From Podaxis mareebaensis (taxonomy: Eukaryota > Basidiomycota > Agaricomycetes > Agaricales > Agaricaceae): DNA of 64,000 bases. A model generated the notes under the pieces. The model saw nothing but the letters and a program-made list of their open reading frames with translations. It made no database searches and had not been told where the DNA came from. Of the stretch, positions 48,291 to 57,866 are shown one piece after another. The stretch spans positions 1 through 64,000 of the forward strand of contig JAEUWP010000358.1 of assembly GCA_018524725.1 (NCBI GenBank), written 5' to 3'. Each line of letters starts with the position of its first letter. The first letter of the stretch is position 1. The translations under genes and the position numbers were made by a program.

Positions 48291-48959
48291 TTTTTCAGTC
48301 GCAGTTTCACCGTCTCTTCGCCTAGGACCCACTTTCGTCTCATGTTCTATTCCGTAGAAGAGTTTTCGTTAGGTCGATTCCTGTAGCTTTTGTCTATGGC
48401 GTTTTGTAATATACTTTTGTACCGAGACTTGTACATCATAGAACGGCAGCACAGTTCGAAGCACGACGGTACTAAGTCCATTCTTCCCCTCGTCCAGATT
48501 CTTGGGAAGGGTGGAAATTTTAAATGCCGTGGTAGATTCACGCGACGGCGCAGGAGTGGCGGTGAAAGCTGACTCAAGTGTAGATCCACGACGTCCCCTC
48601 CGCAAGGATCCTTTGGAGGCCTCCACTTTGTGGGCGGCTACCTCGTAACAACTCCCATCCCTTCGCTAACAGGCTGGAACCGTCATTACTTGTTTTTAAT
48701 TACCAACGTCGCTTAGAGGCAGCTAAGCCAGTAGAGATCCAAATTATGGCTTATTTCCCTAAACCTAGGAGCTGGAACGTTTACATCTACTTCGTTTAAC
48801 ATCGTAGGTGGCTGTAGCGGCTAAATAAATTTAAGCTGAATCCTGGACTCTTTTTGGTACTATTTTTTCGCCTCTCTTGTAACCTATACTCTGTCATACT
48901 CCATAGCTCAGGTCTTCCACCAACTGTGATGAATTAAGACAGGCGGCTGTGGTAGCCTT
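48291..48959. other. Intergenic between F-box gene and broken lectin-family copy
   Basis: Several frames of 60-85 codons on both strands overlap, none with a recognised motif. No repeat was seen. Confidence 0.4.
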
Positions 48960-49444
48960 TCAGGGGTAGATGGTAACAACAGCCCTGACCTCCTTCCTTG
49001 CATCGTCGAAAGAGAGATCAATAGCAACATTCTCGCTGTTGCGGATGCTGCGCTTGTGGAAACGTAATTCCCTGCTCCAATATGTGCCCTCCTTATTGTA
49101 TCCATTCCCTCCATAGAACTTCCGGATTGCAGCGGCAGCCGTTTCATTCGAGTCTGGCGGAAGATCGTCTATGATACCAATCCATGTGTTCTTGGTGCCG
49201 TACCAATAGAAAACACAACGATATGACCTGTATCATTTGTGCCCTGTGCCCTGATACGGAGTGCACCAGTCGTTCAAGGTTGCCCAGTTCCCGAAGTTAG
49301 GCTCCAAACGACTTTGCCGTCGTCGAAGGCGATGGACCAATAACCCCTAGCTTCCTTCTTCTGGTTGTAGACGGCGCTTTCAACTATTTCATGTTCAGTT
49401 TTGCTCTCGTTGTCGAGGGTGACATTGATGGTGTAGCTAAACAT
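48960..49444 (-). pseudogene. Broken copy of a fruit-body-lectin-family gene
   Basis: Read from the ATG at 49444, the sequence matches the intact gene at 49918-50403 along its full length (for example DDGKVVWSLTSG and GTYWSRELRFHKRS). Two faults break it: a TGA stop about 57 codons in (near 49275), and a one-base frame change in a T-run near 49215. The downstream part is otherwise well kept down to a natural stop at 48960, so inactivation looks recent. The two copies are head to head, 473 bp apart. Confidence 0.8.
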
Positions 49445-49917
49445 GGTGCGAGCTGCGGACAGAAGGAAGATCAGAAATAGTTTGAGAGGGGAGGCAGGGG
49501 AGTACTCACTGTTTGTACGAGTAGTTCCTTGGAGGACTCTGGCTCTCCAGGTCGGCGACAGTCATCATTTGATCGACATCGTCCAACAGGCCTGGAAGCC
49601 CTCTCACATGGCTAGGAACGGTGGTCAGAGTTTTCTCCTTGCACACTCACACAAGGACCGACCCGACACTTGGCCTGGAAGCTCTTGTAAAAAATGACAA
49701 TGACGTTCGACGTGGAAACATTCTGAACGACGTAGCATTACTTATTTCAAACCTTAAGACGTTCCAGTAAAGCCATCTGTCTGCTATAAAACGGACGACC
49801 CTCGCCGACATGGAGGGCCAAAGCCTTCTGAGGAACCACCCATACAGACAGTAGGTAATCTCCTACTTTCTCTCCCGAATCATTTCTGATCTCCTCTCTC
49901 CATCCACAGCCCGCACC
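49445..49917. promoter_or_regulatory. Shared upstream region of the lectin-family pair
   Basis: This divergent spacer of 473 bp separates the broken minus-strand copy from the intact plus-strand copy. A TATAAAA box on the plus strand (49785-49791) lies 127 bp before the intact gene's ATG. A pyrimidine-rich stretch lies between (about 49860-49905). Confidence 0.55.
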
Positions 49918-50403
49918 ATGTCTGCCTACACTTTCAACGTCACTCTCAACAATGAGACCAGTACCAAACGCAACGTCGTCGAAGCCGTCGTCTACAACCA
50001 GACGGACAATGCGAGGGGTGAATGGTCCATCACCCTCGACGACGGCAAGGTCGTCTGGAACCTTTTCTCTGGGGATTACAAGCCAGGATCGTCTGGTGCT
50101 CTCCGTATCAAGCCGCAGGGCTCAAACGAGACCGGTTACATTGCTGCGTTCGGTTATTGGTACAAGACAGGGACAACGTGGATTGGAATTGTGGAGGATC
50201 TTTTGCCGGACTCGAATGCGACGGCTGCCACTGTGATTCCGTTGTTCTACGGAGATGGGTTTTATAATAAGGAGGGCGTGTATTTCTCCTGGGATTTGAA
50301 TTTCCAGAAGCGTAGTGACCGCACTGGCGAGACTGTCGCCATTGCCCTCACTATCGACGAGGAAAACAAAGTGGTCAAGGCTGTCGTTACCGTACATGAC
50401 TGA
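49918..50403 (+). CDS. Fungal fruit-body-lectin-family protein, 161 aa
   Basis: This single-exon gene has no signal peptide, as is usual for mushroom lectins, which are cytosolic. The pattern SGALRI...AAFGYWYKTGTTWIGIV and PLFYGDGFYNKEG resembles the fruit-body lectin family (Agaricus/Boletus type, actinoporin-like beta-sandwich), which binds Gal-GalNAc-type glycans and can deter fungus feeders. The length is close to the family's 140-145 residues, with small insertions. Sugar-binding residues cannot be assigned by eye, so lectin activity is inferred. The neighbouring broken copy shows that the family was duplicated here. Confidence 0.7.
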   Translation: MSAYTFNVTLNNETSTKRNVVEAVVYNQTDNARGEWSITLDDGKVVWNLFSGDYKPGSSGALRIKPQGSNETGYIAAFGYWYKTGTTWIGIVEDLLPDSNATAATVIPLFYGDGFYNKEGVYFSWDLNFQKRSDRTGETVAIALTIDEENKVVKAVVTVHD

Positions 50404-50674
50404 TAGGCTACTATAAACAGCGATGTATGCTGTATAAGGATTTTCTGAAATTTGATGTACGACGTTGAACTGTTCCTACTTGTATTTACGTAGGTAACTG
50501 AGTTATTAAATACTAAGTACGGTGATGTCAACGGCTGCTAAGTAGCGGGTTGGACTCTGTGGAACCCACGGACGCAAACAAGCTCAAGCTTGATCCAACA
50601 GAAAGAGTCGCTTATCTAGATTGGTCCACTCAAATATCTATACAGTCTATGTTACAAGTCCCATTACACTATTC

Positions 50675-53171
50675 CTACTCACTGTTCTCGTCAATAAAGA
50701 CTCGCACTCTCTGTCTTGCGTTCCTTTGCCTCCTGCCCGCAGGCCTCACCTCTCCCTCATCATCAACAACAATGTCAACCTCATCCTCACTCGGTTCTTC
50801 ATGCACAATCCTCCTCCTCCTCCCAGCCCGACCTACACCTCTCCTTCGGACACGGCTACCGACGCCGTGGTCGTCACCATCCTCACCGTCAACAACAATC
50901 GGGCTCTCCCTTCGTCTCCTACGTCGTTCAGGACCAGGGATGGGTGGAGGTGGAGGCGTACCAGCGCCCATCCGCATACCTCTCCCTAGCCGTCTCGCAA
51001 GGGCCCTATGATCAACACCGTCATCCTCGTCAAGGTTAATAGGAGGTTCGTCATCGTCGGAGACCTCGAGAGCCTCGAATCGATTACGTTGTCTACGGTT
51101 ATGATTATGACTGCGAAGATGATACCCCTGAGGACCATCCTCTTCATCATCGTCTATAAAACTGTCTTCGTATGCCTCCTCGTCCTCCACCGAGCCTGGA
51201 TGAGAATGTGAGTCGTCGTCAGAGTGAGAGACGTCATCTTCGTCTTCGTCTTCCTCCTCCTCTACTTCCTCGATACGAGCTGCGCCAGGTTCTCGACGGA
51301 GGAGCCGTGGTCCAAAGGGCCAGTATGGGTCGTCATGCATCATATTAACCATGTCGCGTTGGTGGTCTAGCAAGGGGTTATCGTGATCACCACCCTCGTC
51401 ACTGCTCCAACTGCGTTCGCTTTCGTCATCTTCACCGTCGGATTCGGAAATGAAACCATCCTCCCCGTTGTCCAAGTCGCTGTGCTCGTCTGACATGCTT
51501 TCATCCGTCAGGTCCATCTGATCGCGGATAGCCCCATACCATACACCATCGCCTTCACCCTCATCCTCGTCCCCGTCATCCGGTCCCCAACCCATCCTTG
51601 GATTGTCCTGCACATACTCACCCCAAATCTCCCTTAACCTCCTCCCGAGGAAATTCTCTCCATCACTCCCGTCTTCACTGAAGTCACCATCATCGTCGTC
51701 ATCATCGAATCTCGCATGTCCAGGATACTCCCGATCGCAGTTCGTGCATACACCGCCCCAAATCTCGTGCATACATTCCAGACATCGGTAGATCCCACCA
51801 TCCTCCGCGTCATACATCCCCATATCTTCAACATTCCATCCCCCTTCTCCTGCTTCATTGTTCTCAGGTGGCGGTGGGTAGAACTGGTGTTGATGGTGGT
51901 GAAATCCACCTGATCTTGGCTTCGGGAAGACATTGCGCCAAGGGTCGTTTTGGTGATTCATTCTCGCACCTGCGCCATCGCCGCTGGGGGTTTCGGTGGC
52001 TGAGGGTGGTGGTACAGAGGGAAGTTCGACGAGCTTGCTCTTGATTACATTGGCAACCATACTTTTGATGGACCAGATCTCCGCTGGCCGTTCAACGATC
52101 GCGGCTCGACAAAGAGGACAGGTCTTACGGTTCCGAAGGAAGACACCCCGGACTGCGGGTTGGCTGTTGAGTAAACGAGTGACGTCGTCGGGTTCAGTTA
52201 CTGGATTAGCGTTGGCATTGCCATCACCCTGGACGCTGGTGAACCAGCGCAGGAGGCACATGTAGCATGCAACATGGCCACAGGGGGAGAGTGCGAAAGG
52301 TTTATAGAGTAGATCCAAGCAGATTTCACAAGTGAGGGATTGCTGGAGGTGGGATAAATTGTCTTCATATCGTAAGAGCAACTGTAGAGCAATGGTTAGG
52401 AGGGGGGAACAAATGTGTAAGGGATAAACCACTCGCTTTCTTTTGGGATTCCAATTGGGCGGTAAGCGCAGCTATTTTGGCTTGGGCCTCTGTCATCGAG
52501 TCAGTGTCTTGTGACCGGCCAGCGACCGAGGCGGACCCGTTCGGTTGTAGGATAAGACTATCCGGATTCTCAGAAACGGCTCTGCCTTTTCCTTTGTCAA
52601 CAGACTTGTCGCCGCAGCCGTGGATGTGAGTCTAGCCATATATCAAGTCAAGTCGGATACTCACGCTCAACGCTGGTTTCTTATCGTCTTGTACCACAGC
52701 AACGGACTCAGCACGCCCGCTCAATCCCACTTTTCCCACAGGCTCGGAAGCGGTTATAGGCGGCGATACAGATGATTCTGAGAGAGTGGTCGAAGACGCC
52801 AAAGAGAGGGGAATGGGTTCCTTGGGTTTCGCTTGTGATTGTAAGATGATCTCGGGAATGGTGAGAGGCGCCTTTTTCTTCTTCTTCTTTCGCTTCTTCT
52901 TGCTGTCTTTCGGACTACTGGGGTTGGCGACGGCCTTCTTGTCGATGCTGCTCAATTCAAAATCTTTCCTGTGCTTCTTGGGCTGAGGTTGCTCGTCTTC
53001 GGGTGGGACTTCGGAGACAGCGCGTTTTTTGGCGTTATGTGGCTGTAGGATGTCTGCTGGTGCGCTGATATTGCTTGGGCCTGGAGTAGGCTGGCGAGTG
53101 GGCATGGGGGAAGGAGGAAGAGAACGGCGTAAGGGCGACAATGACACAGCGACGCTCATCAATGGACCCAT
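50675..53171 (-). CDS. RING-finger E3 ubiquitin ligase-like protein with long acidic tail
   Basis: Exon 1 (53171 to about 52676) is basic, with a Lys run (KDSKKKRKKKKKKAP) that could be a nuclear signal. A short exon (about 52610-52437) holds a predicted coiled coil (MTEAQAKIAALTAQLESQ). A predicted GC-AG intron (52436-52382) leads to the last exon, with LSHLQQSLTCEICLDLLYKP, SPCGHVACYMCLLRWF and KTCPLCRAAI, a C3HC4 RING that should recruit an E2. About 400 very acidic residues follow, with a second Cys cluster (CLECMHEIWGGVCTNCDREY), and then an Arg-rich end. It is likely a nuclear chromatin-linked ligase; the target is unknown. An alternative start is the ATG at 53156. Confidence 0.8.
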
Positions 53172-53302
53172 TGCCGTCGATCACTCCCATTTTCCCACAG
53201 GTAGTCACGTGCATCAAGCCCCTGTTTTCTAGCCGTAAGGTAGTGGAGATCCTGGTCTCTCCTACCAGACGCCCATGTAACAGCCCTCTCCCCACAACAT
53301 CC
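53172..53302. promoter_or_regulatory. 131-bp divergent promoter (RING gene / transporter gene)
   Basis: Only 131 bp separate the two predicted ATGs on opposite strands, so transcription of both must start within or next to this stretch. No TATA box is obvious. Confidence 0.5.
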
Positions 53303-55213
53303 ATGGCCGCTGCTACACGCAGCAGGAAAGGTGTCAGATTGTCATCGATTCATGCCAGTAGACGCACCTACCCAAAGCCGCGCCCAGCAGACCTGCAGTT
53401 CTCTCAGACACCTTCCGAAGACTCTATCGCTGCCCTGTTGACGCCCTTGTCACCCGACGTCCTTCCAGAACATATGTCACCAGTGTCACCAAAGTTCCAC
53501 CGTTCTCGTGTCCCTTCACGCTCTTTATCTGCCCTCCTACTGTCATGGAATGATTTTCGGATACCCTACTCGCGCTCGTTCTGGATCGTGCTCTACTTCT
53601 TCCTCAACTTCTCCCTTACGCTGTACAATAAAATCGTCATGAACCGCTTTCCTTTCCCTTACAGCATGACGGCCTTGCATGCTCTGGCTGGTTGTATAGG
53701 GACGCGGTTCGTCATGCGACCCGAGGATCGCGTACACATGCTCTCGGCAGGCCAGACCATCGTCCTAGTGTCCTTCAGCATTTTGTACACACTCAACATC
53801 GTCGTGAGCAATGTGTCACTGCAGTTGGTTACTGTCCCGGTAAGCATCAATTGTTCCTTGCAACCGCATCCACCTTGTCACTTATTCTTATCCCCCCAAC
53901 ACCCGATGCTCACCTCCTCGTTTGACATGAACTGGTCTGGACAGTTCCATCAAGTCATCCGTTCCTCCGCGCCGTTCTTCACTCTCACCCTGTCCGCCAT
54001 GCTACTCCGCTCACCCATCACCCGCTGGAGACTGATTTCCTTGATCCCCGTCGTTGTTGGAGTTGCCCTTGCGTAAGTTATGACACTCATTTACCTCCGC
54101 CATCACTCCCCTAGATTACTAACTCCCTCGCTTCCCCGTCTTTATGCGAACTTCCCGCTCGGATGAACTTGTCACTCTTGGCGTTTATTTTTAGCACTTA
54201 CGGCGACTATTATTACACGCTCCCTGGCTTCGTCCTCACACTTTTCGGCACGTTCCTAGCGTCTCTCAAAACTGTGGTCACGAACATTCTACAATCACCT
54301 CATTACCGCCCCTCCATACGCACAACCTCACATGTTCATCAAAACGGTGATTCGTATTCGCATGCGAAGCACCCAAAACTCCGTACATCCCAGAGTCACA
54401 ATCGATCATCATCCATCTCAATCACTGTTTCCTATGACGAACAAAATCCTCCGAACACCAAACCTGTTGGCCGCCCACGGAATCTGCTTTCACACCTATC
54501 CTCAATACCCAAATTACACTTGACATCCATCCAACTCCTTCACTTTCTTTCCCCTCTTGCCTTCTTCCAATGTATCCTCCTGGCACTCTACTCTGGCGAA
54601 CTATCCAAAATCCTCACGCACGTCCAACTCCACCTCGGACACGCATCGGGCGCAACAGATTCTTTCTCATCATCCCCTATCTCGGGTAACGCAAACTCCA
54701 CCCTTCCTGCCTTCGAAGGGACTCTCATGCTGAATAGAAGTGGAGTAGGTTTCGCGGCGGGCGCTGACGCTGGAAGATATGGGTCACGGTCGATCTTACC
54801 CGGTTTGACTGGCTTGATTGTGAACGCGTTGATGGCGTTCGCGCTCAATGTTGTCAGTTTCCATACAAACCGACAAGTTGGGGCTTTGGGTATGAGCGTC
54901 GCCGGTATGTCCTTCTCTTATCTGAATTTGTGTTGTCCTATCTATCCCCTTTACAAACGCGGGCTCCGTCTAAACTCCATTTCACATCGCACACGCTTAT
55001 TCGATGCTTATTGGAATATATTGAACTGACGTAAAAATGTTTTTTTTTTCTGGGGTTGTAGGGAATGTGAAACAAGTTTTGACGGTCCTATCGTCTGTGG
55101 TTCTGTTTAACCTGACGATTACGAAGATGAATGCGGCTGGGATTCTGCTGACGCTTATTGGAGGTGCTTGGTATGCTAGTGTTGATCTACGCGAGAGAGG
55201 CAAACTTCGATGA
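53303..55213 (+). CDS. Triose-phosphate-translocator (TPT/DMT) family transporter
   Basis: Four exons (53303-53839, 53945-54072, 54195-54904, 55062-55213) join in frame to 508 codons. A ~90-residue Ser/Pro-rich cytosolic N terminus is followed by about ten hydrophobic segments: WIVLYFFLNFSLTLYNK, FPYSMTALHALAGCIG, IVLVSFSILYTLNIVVSNVS, FHQVIRSSAPFFTLTLS, LISLIPVVVGVALA and so on, to the final KMNAAGILLTLIGGAWYA. These are standard TPT-family blocks. Two long hydrophilic loops, one near residues 270-330 and one near 375-420, are longer than usual. Fungal members carry nucleotide sugars or phosphorylated metabolites in the Golgi/ER. The substrate is not decidable here. Confidence 0.9.
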
Positions 55214-55388
55214 TACGTGATACGTATATTCTGTACCACGTTTCTGGGGTTCTTGGTTCTACCGCGACTTATGACATATCACGGTTTTTTTTCTATTTGG
55301 GGCTCTGGATTTAATTCCCAATGTTTTTGTAGATATCATGGACTTGAGACTTTGGCTCGGCGTTTAATATTCACCGCGCGAAAAACGC

Positions 55389-56710
55389 TCATTCCTCATG
55401 TATCATTACCTTCGTGCATATAGACAGACAGCATTCATATATCATTACCCCCTTGATAGGTACATAGACCCATGATCTGAGCAATTTGGACGATGCGTTC
55501 TGAGGGTCTGCGGACAATGCACGAGAGAGGATGGATGCCGTGATTTCTGACCGGGCTTTGGTTGCGTTGCGAGACGTGATTGGGATGGTGGATAATGTGT
55601 GATTAAGCAGCGAGAGCCATTTGCTCACTGCGGTTGGGTTCCCCACCAAATCCCGTTCAAGGCTCTTGATTGTAAGCTGATGCGAAGTAAGTGCGGGAGA
55701 GCCATCGGAATTTTCGTCGTCAGAATCATATTTAGCGGCAGAACTTGCAGATGAGAACGAGTCCGAGTCCGCATCTCGAGAGGTGGTTATTAATCCTCCG
55801 GATCTTTGCGACCGCGGCGGGAGGGTAATCATATGACCCCCATCGATTTCTTCATACTTGGAGGGTGGTGTGGCCGAAGGGAGGAGTTTTTTCGTTGGTG
55901 GAAGGGCGAGGAGTGAGCGGGTGCTTGAATTCGAAAGGCCTACAAGCTGGATGAAATTCAGCGACACACTGCTGATACTAGGGAGTGTCGAACCAACCTT
56001 CTGTGTGCCTTTCAACCCGACTTCTATCCCTTTACCAGACCTTCGGAATACAGTCCAGGCATTGGAGAGCCCGGGAATTTGTCTACCACCTTTGATATCA
56101 TTAGACGTTACGAACATTCAGTAGTCGTTACATACCACGATGCAGATTATACCTCGGCACATCGCCTGCGTATAGACCGTCGCACTGCAGGGTTAGCGGA
56201 TCGCCCTTTGTATCAGTGAAATAGAGCCGGTAGAACTCATCATGCTTTTTAAGGTCAGTGTCAAGATTTTGCCCCCCCCCCCCTCGCGTTCCTCTGCGAA
56301 TGGAGATTTGTGACGTCTGGATTTGCCCTTATCTTCGCGGTCGCGGTGTTCCTTGAATTTCCGTTCCCTATCCCGTTCTCCTTCACCATCCCTTTCCCTC
56401 CATTCTCCTCTATCCTTATGCCGTTCCCGACTCTTCTCCCGCTCCCTCCCCTTCTTCCTGTCTCGTTCTTTCGACCTATCACGTCCCTTCCTCCTCTCCC
56501 TCTCCCTACTTTTACTTCTGCTCCTGTTTCTGCTCCTTTTCCTCTCCCTGTCTTTGTCCTCACCCCTTGAGGATTTCTCGTGTCTCCGCTTCTCTCGTGA
56601 TGGCTCAGAATCCGATTGTCTATTGCTTGGCCCAGGATCAAGGTCAGGAAATGATGAGAACGACTGAGGGAGGTCTCAAAATTCAAGCAGCATTTTCTAG
56701 TGGGTAACGA
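55389..56710 (-). pseudogene. NRDE-2/Nrl1-like gene, truncated and frameshifted
   Basis: NRDE-2 proteins act in nuclear RNA silencing and splicing surveillance. The remaining part starts after an acceptor near 56668 with SFSSFPDLDPGPSNRQS, a typical N-terminal motif. A long Arg/Asp/Glu/Ser-rich stretch follows, then YRLYFTDTKGDPLTLQ, LYAGDVPRYNLHRG, WTVFRRSGKGIEV and the first helical repeat region ending LSADPQNASSKLLRS (about 55473). There the similarity ends. The family normally has hundreds more residues of HAT/TPR-like repeats, and the transporter gene ends only 260 bp further. A run of 12 G on this strand (56283-56272) also separates two different reading frames. The gene is probably dead. 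Confidence 0.7.
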
Positions 56711-56777
56711 AGGCATAGTCATAATATGTTAGTACCACTGAGCCCAATGAAAGGGATATGGGTCAGAAATAAGCAAC

Positions 56778-57277
56778 GTGGGATCACCACCAACCGGATG
56801 CATGATACATAGGTTCAATCTTGACTGGTTGGGTTGGAATAGGCCCCCCATTGGGTGTCATCATCTGGGAAGAGGATCCCGAAAAACTGTCAGCCAGCGA
56901 GCGTTCATCCAGCATGCGTCCCATCAGATACATCCCAAAAAGATAGAAGGAAGACACCGACCTTTTAAGACTGTCGAACTCCTTTTGCGCTTTTTGACTG
57001 ATGTGCCAGCCTCCTGGGAAACACCAGCAGATTCGCGAAGATTAGATAGTTCACCTTGTAGCACCTTAATTTAAGCCCTCGATAATGCCTCCTTATCTTT
57101 GTTAGCTTCCTTGATTGCTTTTCGCTCGTATGCAAGGGATTTCCGCTGCCTGTTCTTTGCGTAGCGATTTGTGGTGGAGGTGTGCGTGTTTGCGAGGACA
57201 CCAGATGATCTTGACACAATCAAGCTCCGTGCAAGGGCGGGACCTGATGCGCCCGAAACCAACCCCGACCTGACCAC
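56778..57277 (-). pseudogene. Fragment of an unidentified coiled-coil gene
   Basis: A Lys/Glu/Arg-rich helical segment, NRYAKNRQRKSLAYERKAIK (about 57180-57100), is stopped by TAA at 57071. The same frame then continues sensibly (IKVLQGELSNLRESAGVSQE), so the stop looks like a mutation. A further piece near 56890-56780 reads QMMTPNGGPIPTQPVKIEP. The basic-helix-plus-coil pattern could come from a bZIP-like protein, but I cannot identify it. Ends are unclear. Confidence 0.45.
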
Positions 57278-57866
57278 CGATATGCTAGCCGAAGGATTGG
57301 CGGAGGTCGGCGACGGTTGTGTAACACTCCGAGTGCCAGGCCGCTATCTCAGGCTATCTCACCGAATCAAACCCTGACTTGTTCTGTTCCGAACTTTTCT
57401 TTCTGTTTTTGGTCCACCCCTTCGATCTCATGTTTATGTATACCACGTCATGACATTTGTGTCTGTGAACATTACGCGCCGCAAAACATGATGCACCTTG
57501 CAACACATACGTGAGTTCACGTATTTCCGCTTGTGTTATTCTCACTGACCATATATCCCCTCCACCCCTCCGCCATCCGCTTTTCCTCGTCTTCATGGCG
57601 TTTGTCCTCAACGTCTACGTTAATTTTGGACATCGGGGGTCTCATCCTGACGTTCACAATGGCACCCTCACAACGCTTATGTGAAAATTGCACACGATGC
57701 CAGGTGCCAACTATGCGCCCACATGCTTATCTGGGCCGATCAGATGGCATTGAGGATGCTGTAACTTGCTGTTAAGGTCTTCCACGTGGGTGGTTCGTGG
57801 CCGTTATAACACCCCCAGTAAACTGCCTTGAGTTCTCCAATCTCTGCCCAAACCGGCTCTCACCTT
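57278..57866. other. Intergenic, upstream of the CCCH/helicase gene
   Basis: Short frames only (for example 57533-57775). The promoter of the helicase gene should lie here. No clear TATA box or repeat was found. Confidence 0.4.

Noticed and set aside
50550..51039. Plus-strand ORFs rich in Ser/Pro over the RING gene
   Set aside because: They are antisense shadows of the acidic tail of the RING protein.
56310..56667. Plus-strand ORFs that look like multi-pass membrane proteins (Pro/Leu/Phe-rich)
   Set aside because: They are antisense of the Arg/Glu/Asp-rich stretch of the NRDE-2-like relic. Purine-rich coding gives false hydrophobic antisense frames.
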